64,000 nucleotides of DNA from Lytechinus variegatus (Eukaryota; Echinodermata; Echinoidea; Temnopleuroida; Toxopneustidae). This document shows, piece after piece, positions 1 through 11,259 of the stretch. The notes below the pieces were generated by a model. It saw nothing but the letters and a program-made list of their open reading frames with translations. It did not search any database and was not told where the DNA came from. The stretch is taken from assembly GCF_018143015.1 (NCBI RefSeq), contig NC_054751.1:15175292-15239291 (forward strand), written 5' to 3'. Numbering within the stretch: the first letter of the stretch is position 1; the number at the start of each line of letters is the position of its first letter. A program made the translations under genes and the position numbers.

Positions 1-669
1 TATGGTATTTCTTTGAAAATACTGATTTCCTCGCCAAAATACTGATTTTCAGCTTTAAAAATACTGAAATGTTCTTGTTCAGGTTGGCAGCTCTGTCCAT
101 GGCAAAGGATTTGCCGGATGCCCATCTGGCAAATATTTGGAAATAATAACAACATTTGGGAGAGATCCCATCTGTAGACATCATTGAACATGGCTATCGT
201 CTCGCCGCTGCCACCACGCCATGAAATGAGAACAACAGACGAACTTAGTTGACGTTATGGCTGGCAACAGGGACCATTTTATTGAACACAATACAACAGA
301 CGAAGCTACATAGCTTTTACCGCAGAGGGCTACATTATACAACAATCAACATATAAGCACAGGCAAAACAGGATCCATCTTTCCCAAACATCATTGAACA
401 CACTCTTACATGCATATATACGTTTACCCTTTTACAACAACAAAAACAAGTGCGCAAAATAAAACAATGTATATTATAAATGCAACTATGAGTAATTTGG
501 TAAAGTCCTGTAATTCAAATTTGATGTATATAAAAATTCACACACAAGCAATTATCAATAAAATGCTAAAAGTTATTTGTCAGCATATACATTCAAATAC
601 ATTTAGAGGATTAAATGTATTCAGTATTGACAAAGCACAAAATATTTTTAAAAAAGACACAAGATTGAA
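1..669. other. no gene recognised
   Basis: I see no coding region, RNA gene or clear repeat boundary in this stretch. The small open frames are AT-rich and lack any recognisable motif. Confidence 0.4.
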
Positions 670-1258
670 TCAATCAAAATCAAAATATGAAATAACCAAT
701 AAGTAAAATGAAGAGCAATATAAACCACAACCAAATGCATAGAAAGAATGTAGAATCCAGTCAAATGGTAAATCTAAATAAAACAAAATCGTCCAAGTGA
801 TATAATAGGAAGGGTAGAGAATGTCAATATCTGTCTTCCAGTCTTCAGCTTGTACGCAATCCTCCGCCACCTGTTGTTGACCTCTATTCGGACCTCTTTC
901 TGAAACTGCTTCCATGGTGTTCAGCTGTCCGTTGTACACCTCACCACCATAGAAGTTCCTCTCTAGCTTGTTCGGATTCATTACCTTATCCAACAGCTTG
1001 ACTACCAAATCCTCAGGTCCTTTGCATTCTTCACAACACTCCTTGTACACTGCTTTTTCAATGATGACAAAGTAGCTCATTGATCCGACGTGCACATGGC
1101 CTCCATCTAACGCGACATACTTTGATGGTGGCTTCTTGATGTCTTTCCCACTCCTTAGATCCTTGTGTAGAGTCTAAGTCAGACATAACTTTCCAACTAG
1201 CTTCCAAATTAGCTAGGGTTGGTACTCTACCGCTATTACGCTTGCATGTCAGTTGCAA
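670..1258 (-). other. unidentified degenerate coding fragments
   Basis: Minus-strand open stretches at 670-1095 and 1058-1258 overlap in different frames and look like one decayed coding region. Visible residues include CCEECKGPEDLVVKLLDKV followed by LERNFYGGEVYNGQL. The run of hydrophobic and charged residues is faintly like a BEN-type domain, but I cannot identify it. It lies just beside a hAT transposase fragment on the same strand and is probably transposon-derived. I do not claim a function. Confidence 0.25.
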
Positions 1259-1555
1259 AGGGGAGACTATTGACTAACTCCAAACTTAAAAAAGGTACAG
1301 CTTTAACTCCGCCATCGCTATAGAAAGGCATGCTTTTTTAGTGGGGCCCAAGAAAGTTGCAGTTTACAAGAAATCACATAACTCTTTTCACATGAGCTTT
1401 TCGTTCATGACTAGTTTTGCCATGGCAGTCGCAGGCATGTCTTCTCCACATTCTTTGCATAGATTTCCTAATTGGTACATGTAAGGTGAAATACCAGAAA
1501 TTGTAGTTACTGAGGCACTGCTTAACAAATCAGAGATGCCATTATTAGGTTAAAG

Positions 1556-2000
1556 CTATGCAATGACCTGGTCAATTATTGTAAACTCTGCCATAGTAGG
1601 CATCATCTTTGTCTTCTTCATCTCAAGAAGCACACTACAGATTTCCTGTTGCTGTTTGAGGATTCCTGTCAACATGTCATAAGTACTGTTCCATCTGGTG
1701 CAAGCATCTTGCTGCAACTTGAAGGTTGGAAGTTGCGGTTGCTTTTGTTTGTCTAAGGTCAGATAGGCAGCTTTGGCGCTTTTATGCATGAACCCTGCCA
1801 TTTAAACGCATCTAGCCAGAGGTGTATGCATGCCAATGAAGTTTAGTGGTGTCCAAAAATAATATAGTGCCCATCCATTGTCTCTTCACAGCTTTTGTGA
1901 TATTTGCCACACTCTCTGTAACTAACATGTGTAGCAGCAACAGCTGTCTGTGATTTGCCTGAGCTGTTTGGCACATTGATAGACCCCAAATCAGCCACAT
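1556..2000 (-). mobile_element. hAT transposase fragment (ZBED-like)
   Basis: The minus-strand frame at 1556-1801 encodes a stretch with FMHKSAKAAYL, then QQDACTRWNSTYDML and QQQEICSVLLEM. The TRWNSTYDM core, preceded by an [F/H]xxSAKA motif, is characteristic of hAT-superfamily transposases and ZBED host relatives. Just upstream on the same strand (1812-2000) the reading continues in another frame with more transposase-like residues, so the copy is frameshifted. There is no BED finger, no complete catalytic core and no C-terminal dimerisation domain. I could not find terminal inverted repeats or an 8-bp target duplication, so this is an old internal fragment. Confidence 0.75.
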
Positions 2001-2009
2001 TATTCAGAA

Positions 2010-2830
2010 TACTTGTGATTTATTTTTCTATTGCAATTGTTCTTTTTTAAAGACTGAATGGAATTTATACTCAGCTGTGATAGACTTAAGACTGATTAAG
2101 AGTTGCAATTGAAAAAATAAAGTACAAATGTTGAGGGCTCAAAATGACGAAGCGTATTATACTTGTAGGTTTGAAGAATATTTATTCTTGTCAAAATAAA
2201 AACAGCCCCTGCACAGAGAGGTAAATCAAGAAATAAAACAATTGTATAAATTAATAACAAAACATTCAGTAATATATAAATCATCAATCATGAATACAAT
2301 AATATATTACTATATTCATACAGAATAAACATAATGCTAATATTTAATATCATATCAATTAAATATATATGGACAGAATGTAACACTGACAATTCCTAAA
2401 TCATACAATTATTTTTATAATATTTGTAATATTAGTAAAAGAAATTAACAAAATAATCACACAATTTTACATTCATGTAAAATATTCATTTTATCAATTC
2501 AACCGTACATGTACTTCTACTCACCAGTAAGCCTGTGTAAAACTTTTTCCAAGATAACAATTCAAATATTCAGATGATAAATGGTCGTCGATCAGCACAA
2601 ATAATTGGTAATTGATTCTTTTAAAAGGTAATCTATATCTCTGTCAAAACAAATTTAGAAAAGAAAATGTTTCGACATCGCAACGCAACTAACAATGCAT
2701 TGCAAGTTGACGCAAAAGGCGCTCAATACTATGCAACCAGTGATATTGTTATGTGACAAATTACATAACAATGGTATTACCACACAAATACAATTATTCA
2801 CATTTCATCTTATTCTGAGACCATTCCTTT
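2010..2830. other. AT-rich stretch without recognised genes
   Basis: Very AT-rich sequence with only short chance open frames. I see no gene, hairpin or repeat that I can name. Confidence 0.4.
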
Positions 2831-3500
2831 TCTAGCAGTGAATTCAACCTTATGAGGGACGTTGAAGACAAGACATTTCGAGACTAAGAAATGTACAGTT
2901 TCTGAAACAATTTCCTACGCTACTCTAAAGCAGTTTACCCAGGAAGACATGTGCAAAAGATACTCTGTACTGCTCCAGTCTTCTTTTCCAGACATATCCA
3001 TACTTTCCAAGGTATGTTATTAACCCTTTGAGAAGGGGTACACTCTGTTTGCAAAAAGCAATATTTGCTGTCTTCATCGATAGGATGGTACTCAACTTCC
3101 TAAAACCCACCCGGAGGCAAAGTAGCTATATGCCTTCCCATCCTTGTAATTGTTCCTTAGGGGCACACCATCGATATTTCTCAGGTATGTTCCTATGTCG
3201 AATGGGGGCCGTTCCGTTATTGAAGAAGTCTCTGACTTCCAATCCTTGATTTGACGCAGGTCCGGCAAATTCTTCCACCAGGAAGCCTCAGCCGATCAGC
3301 GTACTGTTGATCCTTCTCCCCATCACAACGGGAGCAAGATCCGGCAACTTCATTGCTGCAAACACGAGCGCACCCAGTTCATCTTTCCGCCCAGAAAGCT
3401 TTAGATTTCGGTCTCTCAGAAAACTCTTCTAACGCGACACATTCCATGAACGGATTTTGTCTATGGTCACAGATTCATCACCATCCATTTCGAAAAAAAT
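2830..3500 (-). mobile_element. fossil of a SAP/SWIM-type transposon ORF
   Basis: Minus-strand reading shows a SAP-like segment near 3480-3350 (FLRDRNLKLSGRKDEL) followed further on by DGKAYSYFASGWVLGS. This combination resembles the large SAP plus SWIM-type ORFs of uncertain element family that are frequent in cnidarian and echinoderm genomes. The copy is broken at several points and is a fossil. Family assignment beyond the SAP-like motif is inference. Confidence 0.4.
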
Positions 3501-3559
3501 ATAGTGCAAAATGGTACAAAATAGCAAACAGATATTAATCACATGCGCTGATATTGATT

Positions 3560-4447
3560 CACTAAAGAAAGGGTTGGGAATCAAATACCTCAGGTACACC
3601 ATGGAATACCAAAGTTCCTGTGGGCTCTGTTCTCCAAATCATCCATTTTTTGCGCCAAATCGACATTGACAGATTTCAGCTTGTCTACTTGCTTTTCAAG
3701 ATCTGAGATAAGCATAGCACAGGAGGTCCATTTCTATTCATGTTCACTCACCTTAGCAGATAGTTCGGATACCTGATTGGCGTTGACGTTTTGCATTCGA
3801 GATTCAAAGCTAACCATGTATTCTGTGAACCACGCCGGGGCCAGGGTCGGGGCAGGCGATCGCGAACCCTTGGAGGCCACTCACTGCACTCGTGTCTGCC
3901 TCATCACATGTGTTCTCGTCTATCTTGGGTTTCTTTGAACTCGGATTTTTGTCCTTTCCAGGTGATAAGTGGTTCTTCTTCCTATCCATCTTTATCCTGT
4001 AACTATCACACCGTAAAAAGTTCCACGAAATACCAAGAAAAGGCTTCAAATTTCAACACTTTGTTGGATTTTGATCAGAGCGTCAAATTATGCAAAGAAA
4101 AATTGAACATCGACATTGGATGTAAGGACTTAGATAGAAGTCATAGGCTAGGCCAAAAGAATGAAAGGAAAAGGAGAGCTATCATTGCTAAATTTGCAAA
4201 CTACCACCATAGAGATAGGGTATACCGGGTCGGAACACGCTTACGCAATTGCGAAGGGACCCCTGTATTCATCCATGAAAGTTTCACTAAATCAAGGAGT
4301 GAATTATTCTGGAAATTAAAATCTGAATACAGGGATATTGTAAAGATGGTTTGAACCCATGATGGCCGCGTCATTACTAAACTGAAGAACGATAAGAAGG
4401 TAACCCTAACGAACAATGAAGACCTCCGTAAGCTGAAGGAAAACTAA
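3560..4447 (+). mobile_element. LINE ORF1 fragment with inverted 5' half
   Basis: The plus strand from about 4020 to 4447 encodes the C-terminal part of a LINE ORF1 protein: CKDLDRSHRLGQK, then AIIAKFANYHHRDRVY, PVFIHESFTKSRSELF and, after one in-frame TGA at 4352-4354 where a Trp is usual, THDGRVITKLKNDKK up to a TAA at 4445-4447. The minus strand of 4010 down to about 3580 encodes the matching N-terminal part: a basic start (MDRKKNHLSPGK), then a coiled-coil segment (SDLEKQVDKLKS) and DLENRAHRNFGIP. The two halves point away from each other with the N-terminus at the junction, which is the geometry left by twin priming. It is cut off on the right by the duplicated unit at 4516. Confidence 0.65.
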
Positions 4448-5266
4448 GTGTCTGGCTATACAGAATTCAGATAATCACTCAGTATGCTTTGTTTGGCGAG
4501 GTCGTTGACTTCGCTTATGTACCGGAATCTCCACCAGCTTATAGGAATTTTTTGTATTTTTATGCTCTCTACATTGTGATCCTTTCAACTTTATAATCAG
4601 AAGCCCGGGGATAGCAGGAGTTAGTATTTGGCGCTGCCTGGTTTGCTGCCTCTCTTTTCACTACGATTCGTCTAATCTTGTGATCACGTGACCACGCCAA
4701 TCTCTTACTTTTTAGTTAGTGCTGATGTGAATTGTGAAATGTTGTCGAAATTTGACGATTGTAAGTATTGTGTTATTTTATGGGGATTTTATGAATGATG
4801 GAATCATTTTATCATGGTGTTTGTCTCTCGATTGTCATTTAGAAACCTTTATGTATGATTGGCATTGTGTTGATATTTTCTAATTCAGTCAGTTATGTAA
4901 TTATTTAGTCTTGTGTGAATTGATTTAGATGTAATTTGGACATGATTTGTAAATTCAATACACAGACCAACAAATATGTTACTTTTCTGGTTCTTAAAAA
5001 AGATGGTATTATTCTCTATTAAACAATACATTACCAAAATATTCCGGCATAATACACAATATCATAACAAACCAAAAACATATTATATTTAATCAACTAC
5101 ATATTTGCATTACGTTTTCCTTGCCATATTTTCTAAAAAATTTTCTCCTATCTGTCCTCTTCATCTTTATTTGCCTCTTTTTACTTCTACTAATCGTGTA
5201 CGAAACTAATTTTCACGTCAATTGTGATAAACAAAACATTGAATCACAAATACCATCTAATTTGTT

Positions 5267-5638
5267 CAATTGCTGATGTGGTTTATGGTACACCATGTGA
5301 AGCGTTATAGAAACAGTGAATAGAAGAAGAGAAGATGTGGATGGGCGAGAAAGTGGAGATTTGAGAATAGAGTATTCTTTCTTGAAAATAGTCCTGAAAA
5401 GGACTGTAAACCAGAAGGAATGTTCAGTGAGAACAGCTTGAGTAGTAGAGCTAATGAGGAGATGCTGGCTTGAGTCGGCGAGTAAAGATGATGAGTAGTA
5501 GAGACTAGAGAGACTCAACGTTTCGGACAGGTTGACTCCGGGGGTTGATTGTCTTCTCGCCTATGCACTTTTTCTTTTCTTCTATCCACTGTTTCTATAA
5601 CGCTCCTCATGGTGTACCGTAATCCACATCAGCAATTG
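5267..5638. mobile_element. foldback MITE inside unit copy 1
   Basis: The ends are inverted repeats of roughly 60-70 bp. The left arm begins CAATTGCTGATGTGG and the right arm ends CCACATCAGCAATTG, and both contain the TATAGAAACAGTG / CACTGTTTCTATA block. No coding capacity. Confidence 0.8.
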
Positions 5639-5803
5639 TACATGCCACTATGCAAACATTCAAACAACGTCTAATTTTGTTCAATACAAAACAAACCGAA
5701 AAACACAGTCGCATTCAAGCCTACATTTCCAACTCATAATCACAATAAATACATTAATGAAAATAAGAAATTTACTTAATTAACAAACTAATACACAACT
5801 CAC

Positions 5804-6085
5804 CTTCGATTCTGTAGATAAACTGCAGCTTGTTTGATATAACTTTAACTTCGTAATGATAATTCTCTGTCTCACATTCAGAGATACCACAGTTTCTCTT
5901 AGTTCATTATTTTTCAGATCAGTGTTCACATAGCACGTTAGAAAATCAGGTTTTGAAGAACCCGCTGACGTTGTTGCTACCTCCCCACTACCTTTAGCTT
6001 CTAGCACAAGACCAACAATCGTTCCGTCATTCCTTTTCTCAAATTTTTCAACGACAACACACTTGAAAACGTTTACAACTCCCAT
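5804..6085 (-). CDS. unidentified 94-codon exon, copy 1
   Basis: A minus-strand ATG at 6085 opens 94 codons that end exactly at a good splice donor (AAG|gtgagt, donor at 5803). The product starts MGVVNVFKCVVVEKFEKR, continues TIVGLVLEAKGSGE, and ends LKLYQTSCSLSTESK. It is rich in beta-type V/I/K alternation, which could suit a small OB-like fold, but I do not recognise the family. The frame is fully preserved in the second unit copy, where I saw only a Lys-to-Arg change. No partner exon was identified on the downstream (left) side. It may belong to the same element as the HARBI1-like exon upstream or be a captured host exon. Confidence 0.4.
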
Positions 6086-6816
6086 TTTAATTATAAACAG
6101 AAATAGATACACATAAACTGAAGACAAAAATGTATAGCCAATATCAAACAACAGTTTTAGATCACAATCTATTTCAACCACGTAACGATGCGCATTAACT
6201 CTGATAACTTTTGCTATACCTCTTTTACCTCATAGAACGAAGTAATTCTCAGCTTCCTCATTGGCTAAGAAAAATCCCGTGACCTTTTCCGAATTACCTT
6301 TAACATCATTACTCATACCAATTGATATTTCCTACATTTTCCGACGATAAATTCATGTCGAACTCGTATTTTATTCTAACTTCTTTTCTAGCAGGTGCTA
6401 CAGTCGATAGGAAACGTACCCATCCACCGACCATAGCGGCGGTGCCGAAATGACGGAGACGATCATGCTCGGCTCAGCTCAGTCAGAGCTCGAGCTTTAT
6501 CTATCGGCTCGCTATCGTAGACGTGTAAACATTCGACTTTGGGCCCACACCTATCTATGATATATTTTGTTTTGGAATTTTGAACCATCAAGAGGGCATG
6601 GACATGGCCTTAACTAGATCTAGGAATAATTAGTAATACTAATTACAACATAAAAATAATATTAAATTGTTAAGGTTGTGATACATTGATTAAATAGCGT
6701 GAACTGAAATTGACTATGCCTAGTACCGTATGCTTATTTTGCCCATAATTAAAAAACACAAACAAACTGCCAGTAATATATTTGAAAATTGAACATTATC
6801 AAAGGTCACTGCCTAC

Positions 6817-7134
6817 CTCGCTTAGTCGTCGAACGAGTGCAAATGTCACGTTCCGTATACATCTAGACACGGAAGCATTGCTGACTTTGTGGGCACGTGC
6901 AATTTGGTAGAGCAACGTGCCCCCAGCGTAGTACATTAGAACAATGCAGACTTTGAGTAGCACTGGCAAGGCTCTATTGCGATGGGTTCTGTGCTCCAAG
7001 TCTGCCCTTATAATGTCCACAATATGCATGATCCCATTCCTTGTAAACCAATACGCTTTTCTGATTTTGCTGTCATCCAGGCCATCAAATGGATCCTCTC
7101 TTGGCAGGAAAACCCTCCTCCTTCTTGCAGCCAT
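6817..7134 (-). mobile_element. HARBI1-like (PIF/Harbinger) transposase 5' exon, copy 1
   Basis: A minus-strand ATG at 7134 opens 106 codons ending at a splice donor (GAG|gtaggc). The product has a basic start (MAARRRRVFLPRED), then FTRNGIMHIVDIIRADL, THRNRALPVLLKV and the helix-turn-helix-like stretch IARAHKVSNASVSRCIRNVT. This matches the N-terminal region of HARBI1/Harbinger transposases, where NRA..(P)..(L) and S.(A)S(V/M)SRC..NVT are conserved. The DDE nuclease part is not present on the downstream side, so this is only the 5' part of a transposase gene. An in-frame extension upstream to 7182 is possible, but the ATG before the basic stretch is the simpler start. Confidence 0.75.
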
Positions 7135-8386
7135 TTTGTTGCTATGACTATGACTGCACTTACGCACAACTTTTAAGAACAACCTCTTGAAGTTAAGGAG
7201 AGCCCAAACCTATTTTACCATTTTAATGTTTTTTTACTTGAAAGAAAAACAAAGGGAGTGCATATCTTGTAGTAGCGTATAAAGCATATAGGAGACTTTG
7301 ATCGTTTACATATCTCTGATGTGAATATAAACTATATATGTTTTGAGTTGCGGCATAAAAAATCTCTGCTTTACATTGTATCCACATCTGATAAACAACC
7401 TTCTCAATCTCATAGCTGTTCTCTATTATCAATATACATGTCTCTCATTTGACTTTGTAGAAAAATGTATTTGTAGTAATGTATTTTCTGGGTTCAAAAT
7501 GAGGTGCAGGTGTTTGAACATGATTCTTGCTGTAAAAGTGAATATTAGTTCAATCACTGGAATATCCAACAGGTCCATTGCCCTGGTTGTTTCAGCAGTT
7601 TTTGCAAATTCCAATTGTGGTCCTAATACTTGATCTATGAACCGGAATCTCCACCAGCTTATAGGAATTTTTTGTATTTTTATGCTCTCTACATTGTGAT
7701 CCTTTCAACTTTATAATCAGAAGCCCGGGGATAGCAGGAGTTAGTATTTGGCGCTGCCTGGTTTGCTGCCTCTCTTTTCACTACGATTCGTCTAATCTTG
7801 TGATCACGTGACCACGCCAATCTCTTACTTTTTAGTTAGTGCTGATGTGAATTGTGAAATGTTGTCGAAATTTGACGATTGTAAGTATTGTGTTATTTTA
7901 TGGGGATTTTATGAATGATGGAATCATTTTATCATGGTGTTTGTCTCTCGATTGTCAATTAGAAACCTTTATGTATGATTGGCATTGTGTTGATATTTTC
8001 TAATTCAGTCAGTTATGTAATTATTTAGTCTTGTGTGAATTGATTTAGATGTAATTTGGACATGATTTGTAAATTCAATACACAGACCAACAAATATGTT
8101 ACTTTTCTGGTTCTTAAAAAAGATGGTATTATTCTCTATTAAACAATACATTACCAAAATATTCCGGCATAATACACAATATCATAACAAACCAAAAACA
8201 TATTATATTTAATCAACTACATATTTGCATTACGTTTTCCTTGCCATATTTTCTAAAAAATTTTCTCCTATCTGTCCTCTTCATCTTTATTTGCCTCTTT
8301 TTACTTCTACTAATCGTGTACGAAACTAATTTTCACGTCAATTGTGATAAACAAAACATTGAATCACAAATACCATCTAATTTGTT

Positions 8387-8755
8387 CAATTGCTGATGTG
8401 GTTTATGGTACACCATGTGAAGCGTTATAGAAACAGTGAATAGAAGAAGAGAAGATGTGGATGGGCGAGAAAGTGGAGATTTGAGAATAGAGTATTCTTT
8501 CTTGAAAATAGTCCTGAAAAGGACTGTAAACCAGAAGGAATGTTCAGTGAGAACAGCTTGAGTAGTAGAGCTAATGAGGAGATGCTGGCTTGAGTCGGCG
8601 AGTAAAGATGATGAGTAGTAGAGAGACTCAACGTTTCGGACAGGTTGACTCCGGGGGTTGATTGTCTGTCTTCTCGCCTATGCACTTTTTCTTTTCTTCT
8701 ATCCACTGTTTCTATAACGCTCCTCATGGTGTACCGTAATCCACATCAGCAATTG
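8387..8755. mobile_element. foldback MITE inside unit copy 2
   Basis: Same inverted-repeat element as at 5267-5638, carried along by the tandem duplication. Its interior has small indels relative to copy 1. Confidence 0.8.
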
Positions 8756-8920
8756 TACATGCCACTATGCAAACCTTCAAACAACGTCTAATTTTGTTCA
8801 ATACAAAACAAACCGAAAAACACAGTCGCATTCAAGCCTACATTTCCAACTCATAATCACAATAAATACATTAATGAAAATAAGAAATTTACTTAATTAA
8901 CAAACTAATACACAACTCAC

Positions 8921-9202
8921 CTTCGATTCTGTAGATAAACTGCAGCTTGTTTGATATAACTTTAACTTCGTAATGATAATTCTCTGTCTCACATTCAGAG
9001 ATACCACAGTTTCTCTTAGTTCATTATTTCTCAGATCAGTGTTCACATAGCACGTTAGAAAATCAGGTTTTGAAGAACCCGCTGACGTTGTTGCTACCTC
9101 CCCACTACCTTTAGCTTCTAGCACAAGACCAACAATCGTTCCGTCATTCCTTTTCTCAAATTTTTCAACGACAACACACTTGAAAACGTTTACAACTCCC
9201 AT
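8921..9202 (-). CDS. unidentified 94-codon exon, copy 2
   Basis: Duplicate of the 5804-6085 exon with the same ATG and the same AAG|gtgagt donor. The frame is intact and the protein starts MGVVNVFKCVVV. One residue differs (NTDLRNN here, NTDLKNN in copy 1). Function unknown. Confidence 0.4.
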
Positions 9203-9933
9203 TTTAATTATAAACAGAAATAGATACACATAAACTGAAGACAAAAATGTATAGCCAATATCAAACAACAGTTTTAGATCACAATCTATTTCAACCACGT
9301 AACGATGCGCATTAACTCTGATAACTTTTGCTATACCTCTTTTACCTCATAGAACGAAGTAATTCTCAGCTTCCTCATTGGCTAAGAAAAATCCCGTGAC
9401 CTTTTCCGAATTACCTTTAACATCATTACTCATACCAATTGATATTTCCTACATTTTCCGACGATAAATTCATGTCGAACTCGTATTTTATTCTGACTTC
9501 TTTTCTAGCAGGTGCTACAGTCGATAGGAAACGTACCCATCCACCGACCATAGCGGCGGTGCCGAAATGATGGAGACGATCATGCTCGGCTCAGCTCAGT
9601 CAGAGCTCGAGCTTTATCTATCGGCTCGCTATCGTAGACGTGTAAACATTCGACTTTGGGCCCACACCTATCTATGATATATTTTGTTTTGGAATTTTGA
9701 ACCATCAAGAGGGCATGGACATGGCCTTAACTAGATCTAGGAATAATTAGTAATACTAATTACAACATAAAAATAATATTAAATTGTTAAGGTTGTGATA
9801 CATTGATTAAATAGCGTGAACTGAAATTGACTATGCCTAGTACCGTATGCTTATTTTGCCCATAATTAAAAAACACAAACAAACTGCCAGTAATATATTT
9901 GAAAATTGAACATTATCAAAGGTCACTGCCTAC

Positions 9934-10251
9934 CTCGCTTAGTCGTCGAACGAGTGCAAATGTCACGTTCCGTATACATCTAGACACGGAAGCATTGCTG
10001 ACTTTGTGGGCACGTGCAATTTGGTAGAGCAACGTGCCCCCAGCGTAGTACATTAGAACAATGCAGACTTTGAGTAGCACTGGCAAGGCTCTATTGCGAT
10101 GGGTTCTGTGCTCCAAGTCTGCCCTTATAATGTCCACAATATGCATGATCCCATTCCTTGTAAACCAATACGCTTTTCTGATTTTGCTGTCATCCAGGCC
10201 ATCAAATGGATCCTCTCTTGGCAGGAAAACCCTCCTCCTTCTTGCAGCCAT
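9934..10251 (-). mobile_element. HARBI1-like transposase 5' exon, copy 2
   Basis: Duplicate of the 6817-7134 exon with the same 106-codon frame and donor. The TTAA MITE inserted a short distance upstream (10314-10810), so the 5' flank of this copy differs from copy 1. No DDE domain follows. Confidence 0.75.
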
Positions 10252-10313
10252 TTTGTTGCTATGACTATGACTGCACTTACGCACAACTTTTAAGAACAAC
10301 CTCTTGAAGTTAA

Positions 10314-10810
10314 AGGGGAAGTTCACCCTGAAAAAATCTTTGTTGTAAAAATAGCAGAAAAAATAGTAAAAAATATTGGTGAAGGTTTGAGGAAAATCCG
10401 TTAAAGAGTAAGAAAGTTATTAGAGTTCAAATTTTTGGATTTGTGACGTCATAAACGAGCAGCTGCCCCATGTGTTATGTGATATAAAATGTATGAATTT
10501 CAAATTTTGTATGGTTCCTGATGACTTAATTTTGTTTTCTTTTCATGATCGGGTGTGAAATGATTTGTCTAGTGATATACAAAAGTTACAGTGAAAACCA
10601 TTTTTAATTTTCTGAGAAAATGACATTTCATTGATTTTTTACCATTCGCTATGTAGGAATGCTGCTCGCATATGACGTCACAAATCAAATAATTGAAATT
10701 CAAATAACTTTTTAATTATTTGATGAATTTTTCTCAAACCTTCGGCAATATTTTTTATTATTTTTTCTGCTATTTTTACAATAAAATTTTTGTCAGGGTG
10801 AACTTCCCCT
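10314..10810. mobile_element. TTAA-flanked foldback MITE (family A)
   Basis: The insertion is precisely defined because copy 1 preserves the empty site. It is flanked by a TTAA duplication (10310-10313 and 10811-10814). The ends are inverted repeats AGGGGAAGTTCACCCTGA and TCAGGGTGAACTTCCCCT, and the inverted symmetry extends inward (TGACGTCA blocks on both sides). TTAA targets are typical of piggyBac-type transposases, which could have moved it in trans. A relative lies at 54461-54934. Confidence 0.88.
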
Positions 10811-11259
10811 TTAAGGAGAGCCCAAACCTATTTCACCATTTTAATGTTTTTTTACTTGAAAGAAAAACAAAGGGAGTTCATATCTTGTAGTAGCATATAA
10901 AGCATATAGGAGACTTTGATCGTTTACATATCTCTGATGTGAATATAAACTATATATGTTTTGAGTTGCGGCATAAAAAATCTCTGCTTTACATTGTATC
11001 CACATCTGATAAACAACCTTCTCAATCTCATAGCTGTTCTCTATTATCAATATACATGTCTCTCATTTGACTTTGTAGAAAAATGTATTTGTAGTAATGT
11101 ATTTTCTGGGTTCAAAATGAGGTGCAGGTGTTTGAACATGATTCTTGCTGTAAAAGTGAATATTAGTTCAATCACTGGAATATCCAACAGGTCCATTGCC
11201 CTGGTTGTTTCAGCAGTTTTTGCAAATTCCAATTGTGGTCCCAATACTTGATCTGTGAA

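Larger units (their letters stand above)
4516..7635. repeat. 3.1-kb duplicated unit, copy 1
   Basis: This block is repeated directly downstream at a constant offset of about 3117-3120 bp. It holds a HARBI1-like exon, a 94-codon unidentified exon, a foldback MITE and a GC-richer promoter-like patch near 6380-6540. By eye the copies differ at only a handful of positions (for example single-base changes and a short indel near 5500), so the duplication is young or has been homogenised. No terminal inverted repeats were found at its ends. Confidence 0.9.
7636..11257. repeat. 3.1-kb duplicated unit, copy 2 with MITE insertion
   Basis: Second tandem copy of the 4516-7635 unit. It begins at the junction TATGA|ACCGG, where the end of copy 1 abuts the start of copy 2, and is longer than copy 1 only because a ~0.5-kb MITE sits at 10314-10810. 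After 11257 the sequence departs into a Polinton fossil. Confidence 0.9.

Noticed and set aside
4516-7635. Whole 3.1-kb unit as an intact Harbinger transposon
   Set aside because: No terminal inverted repeats, no TWA duplication and no DDE domain found.
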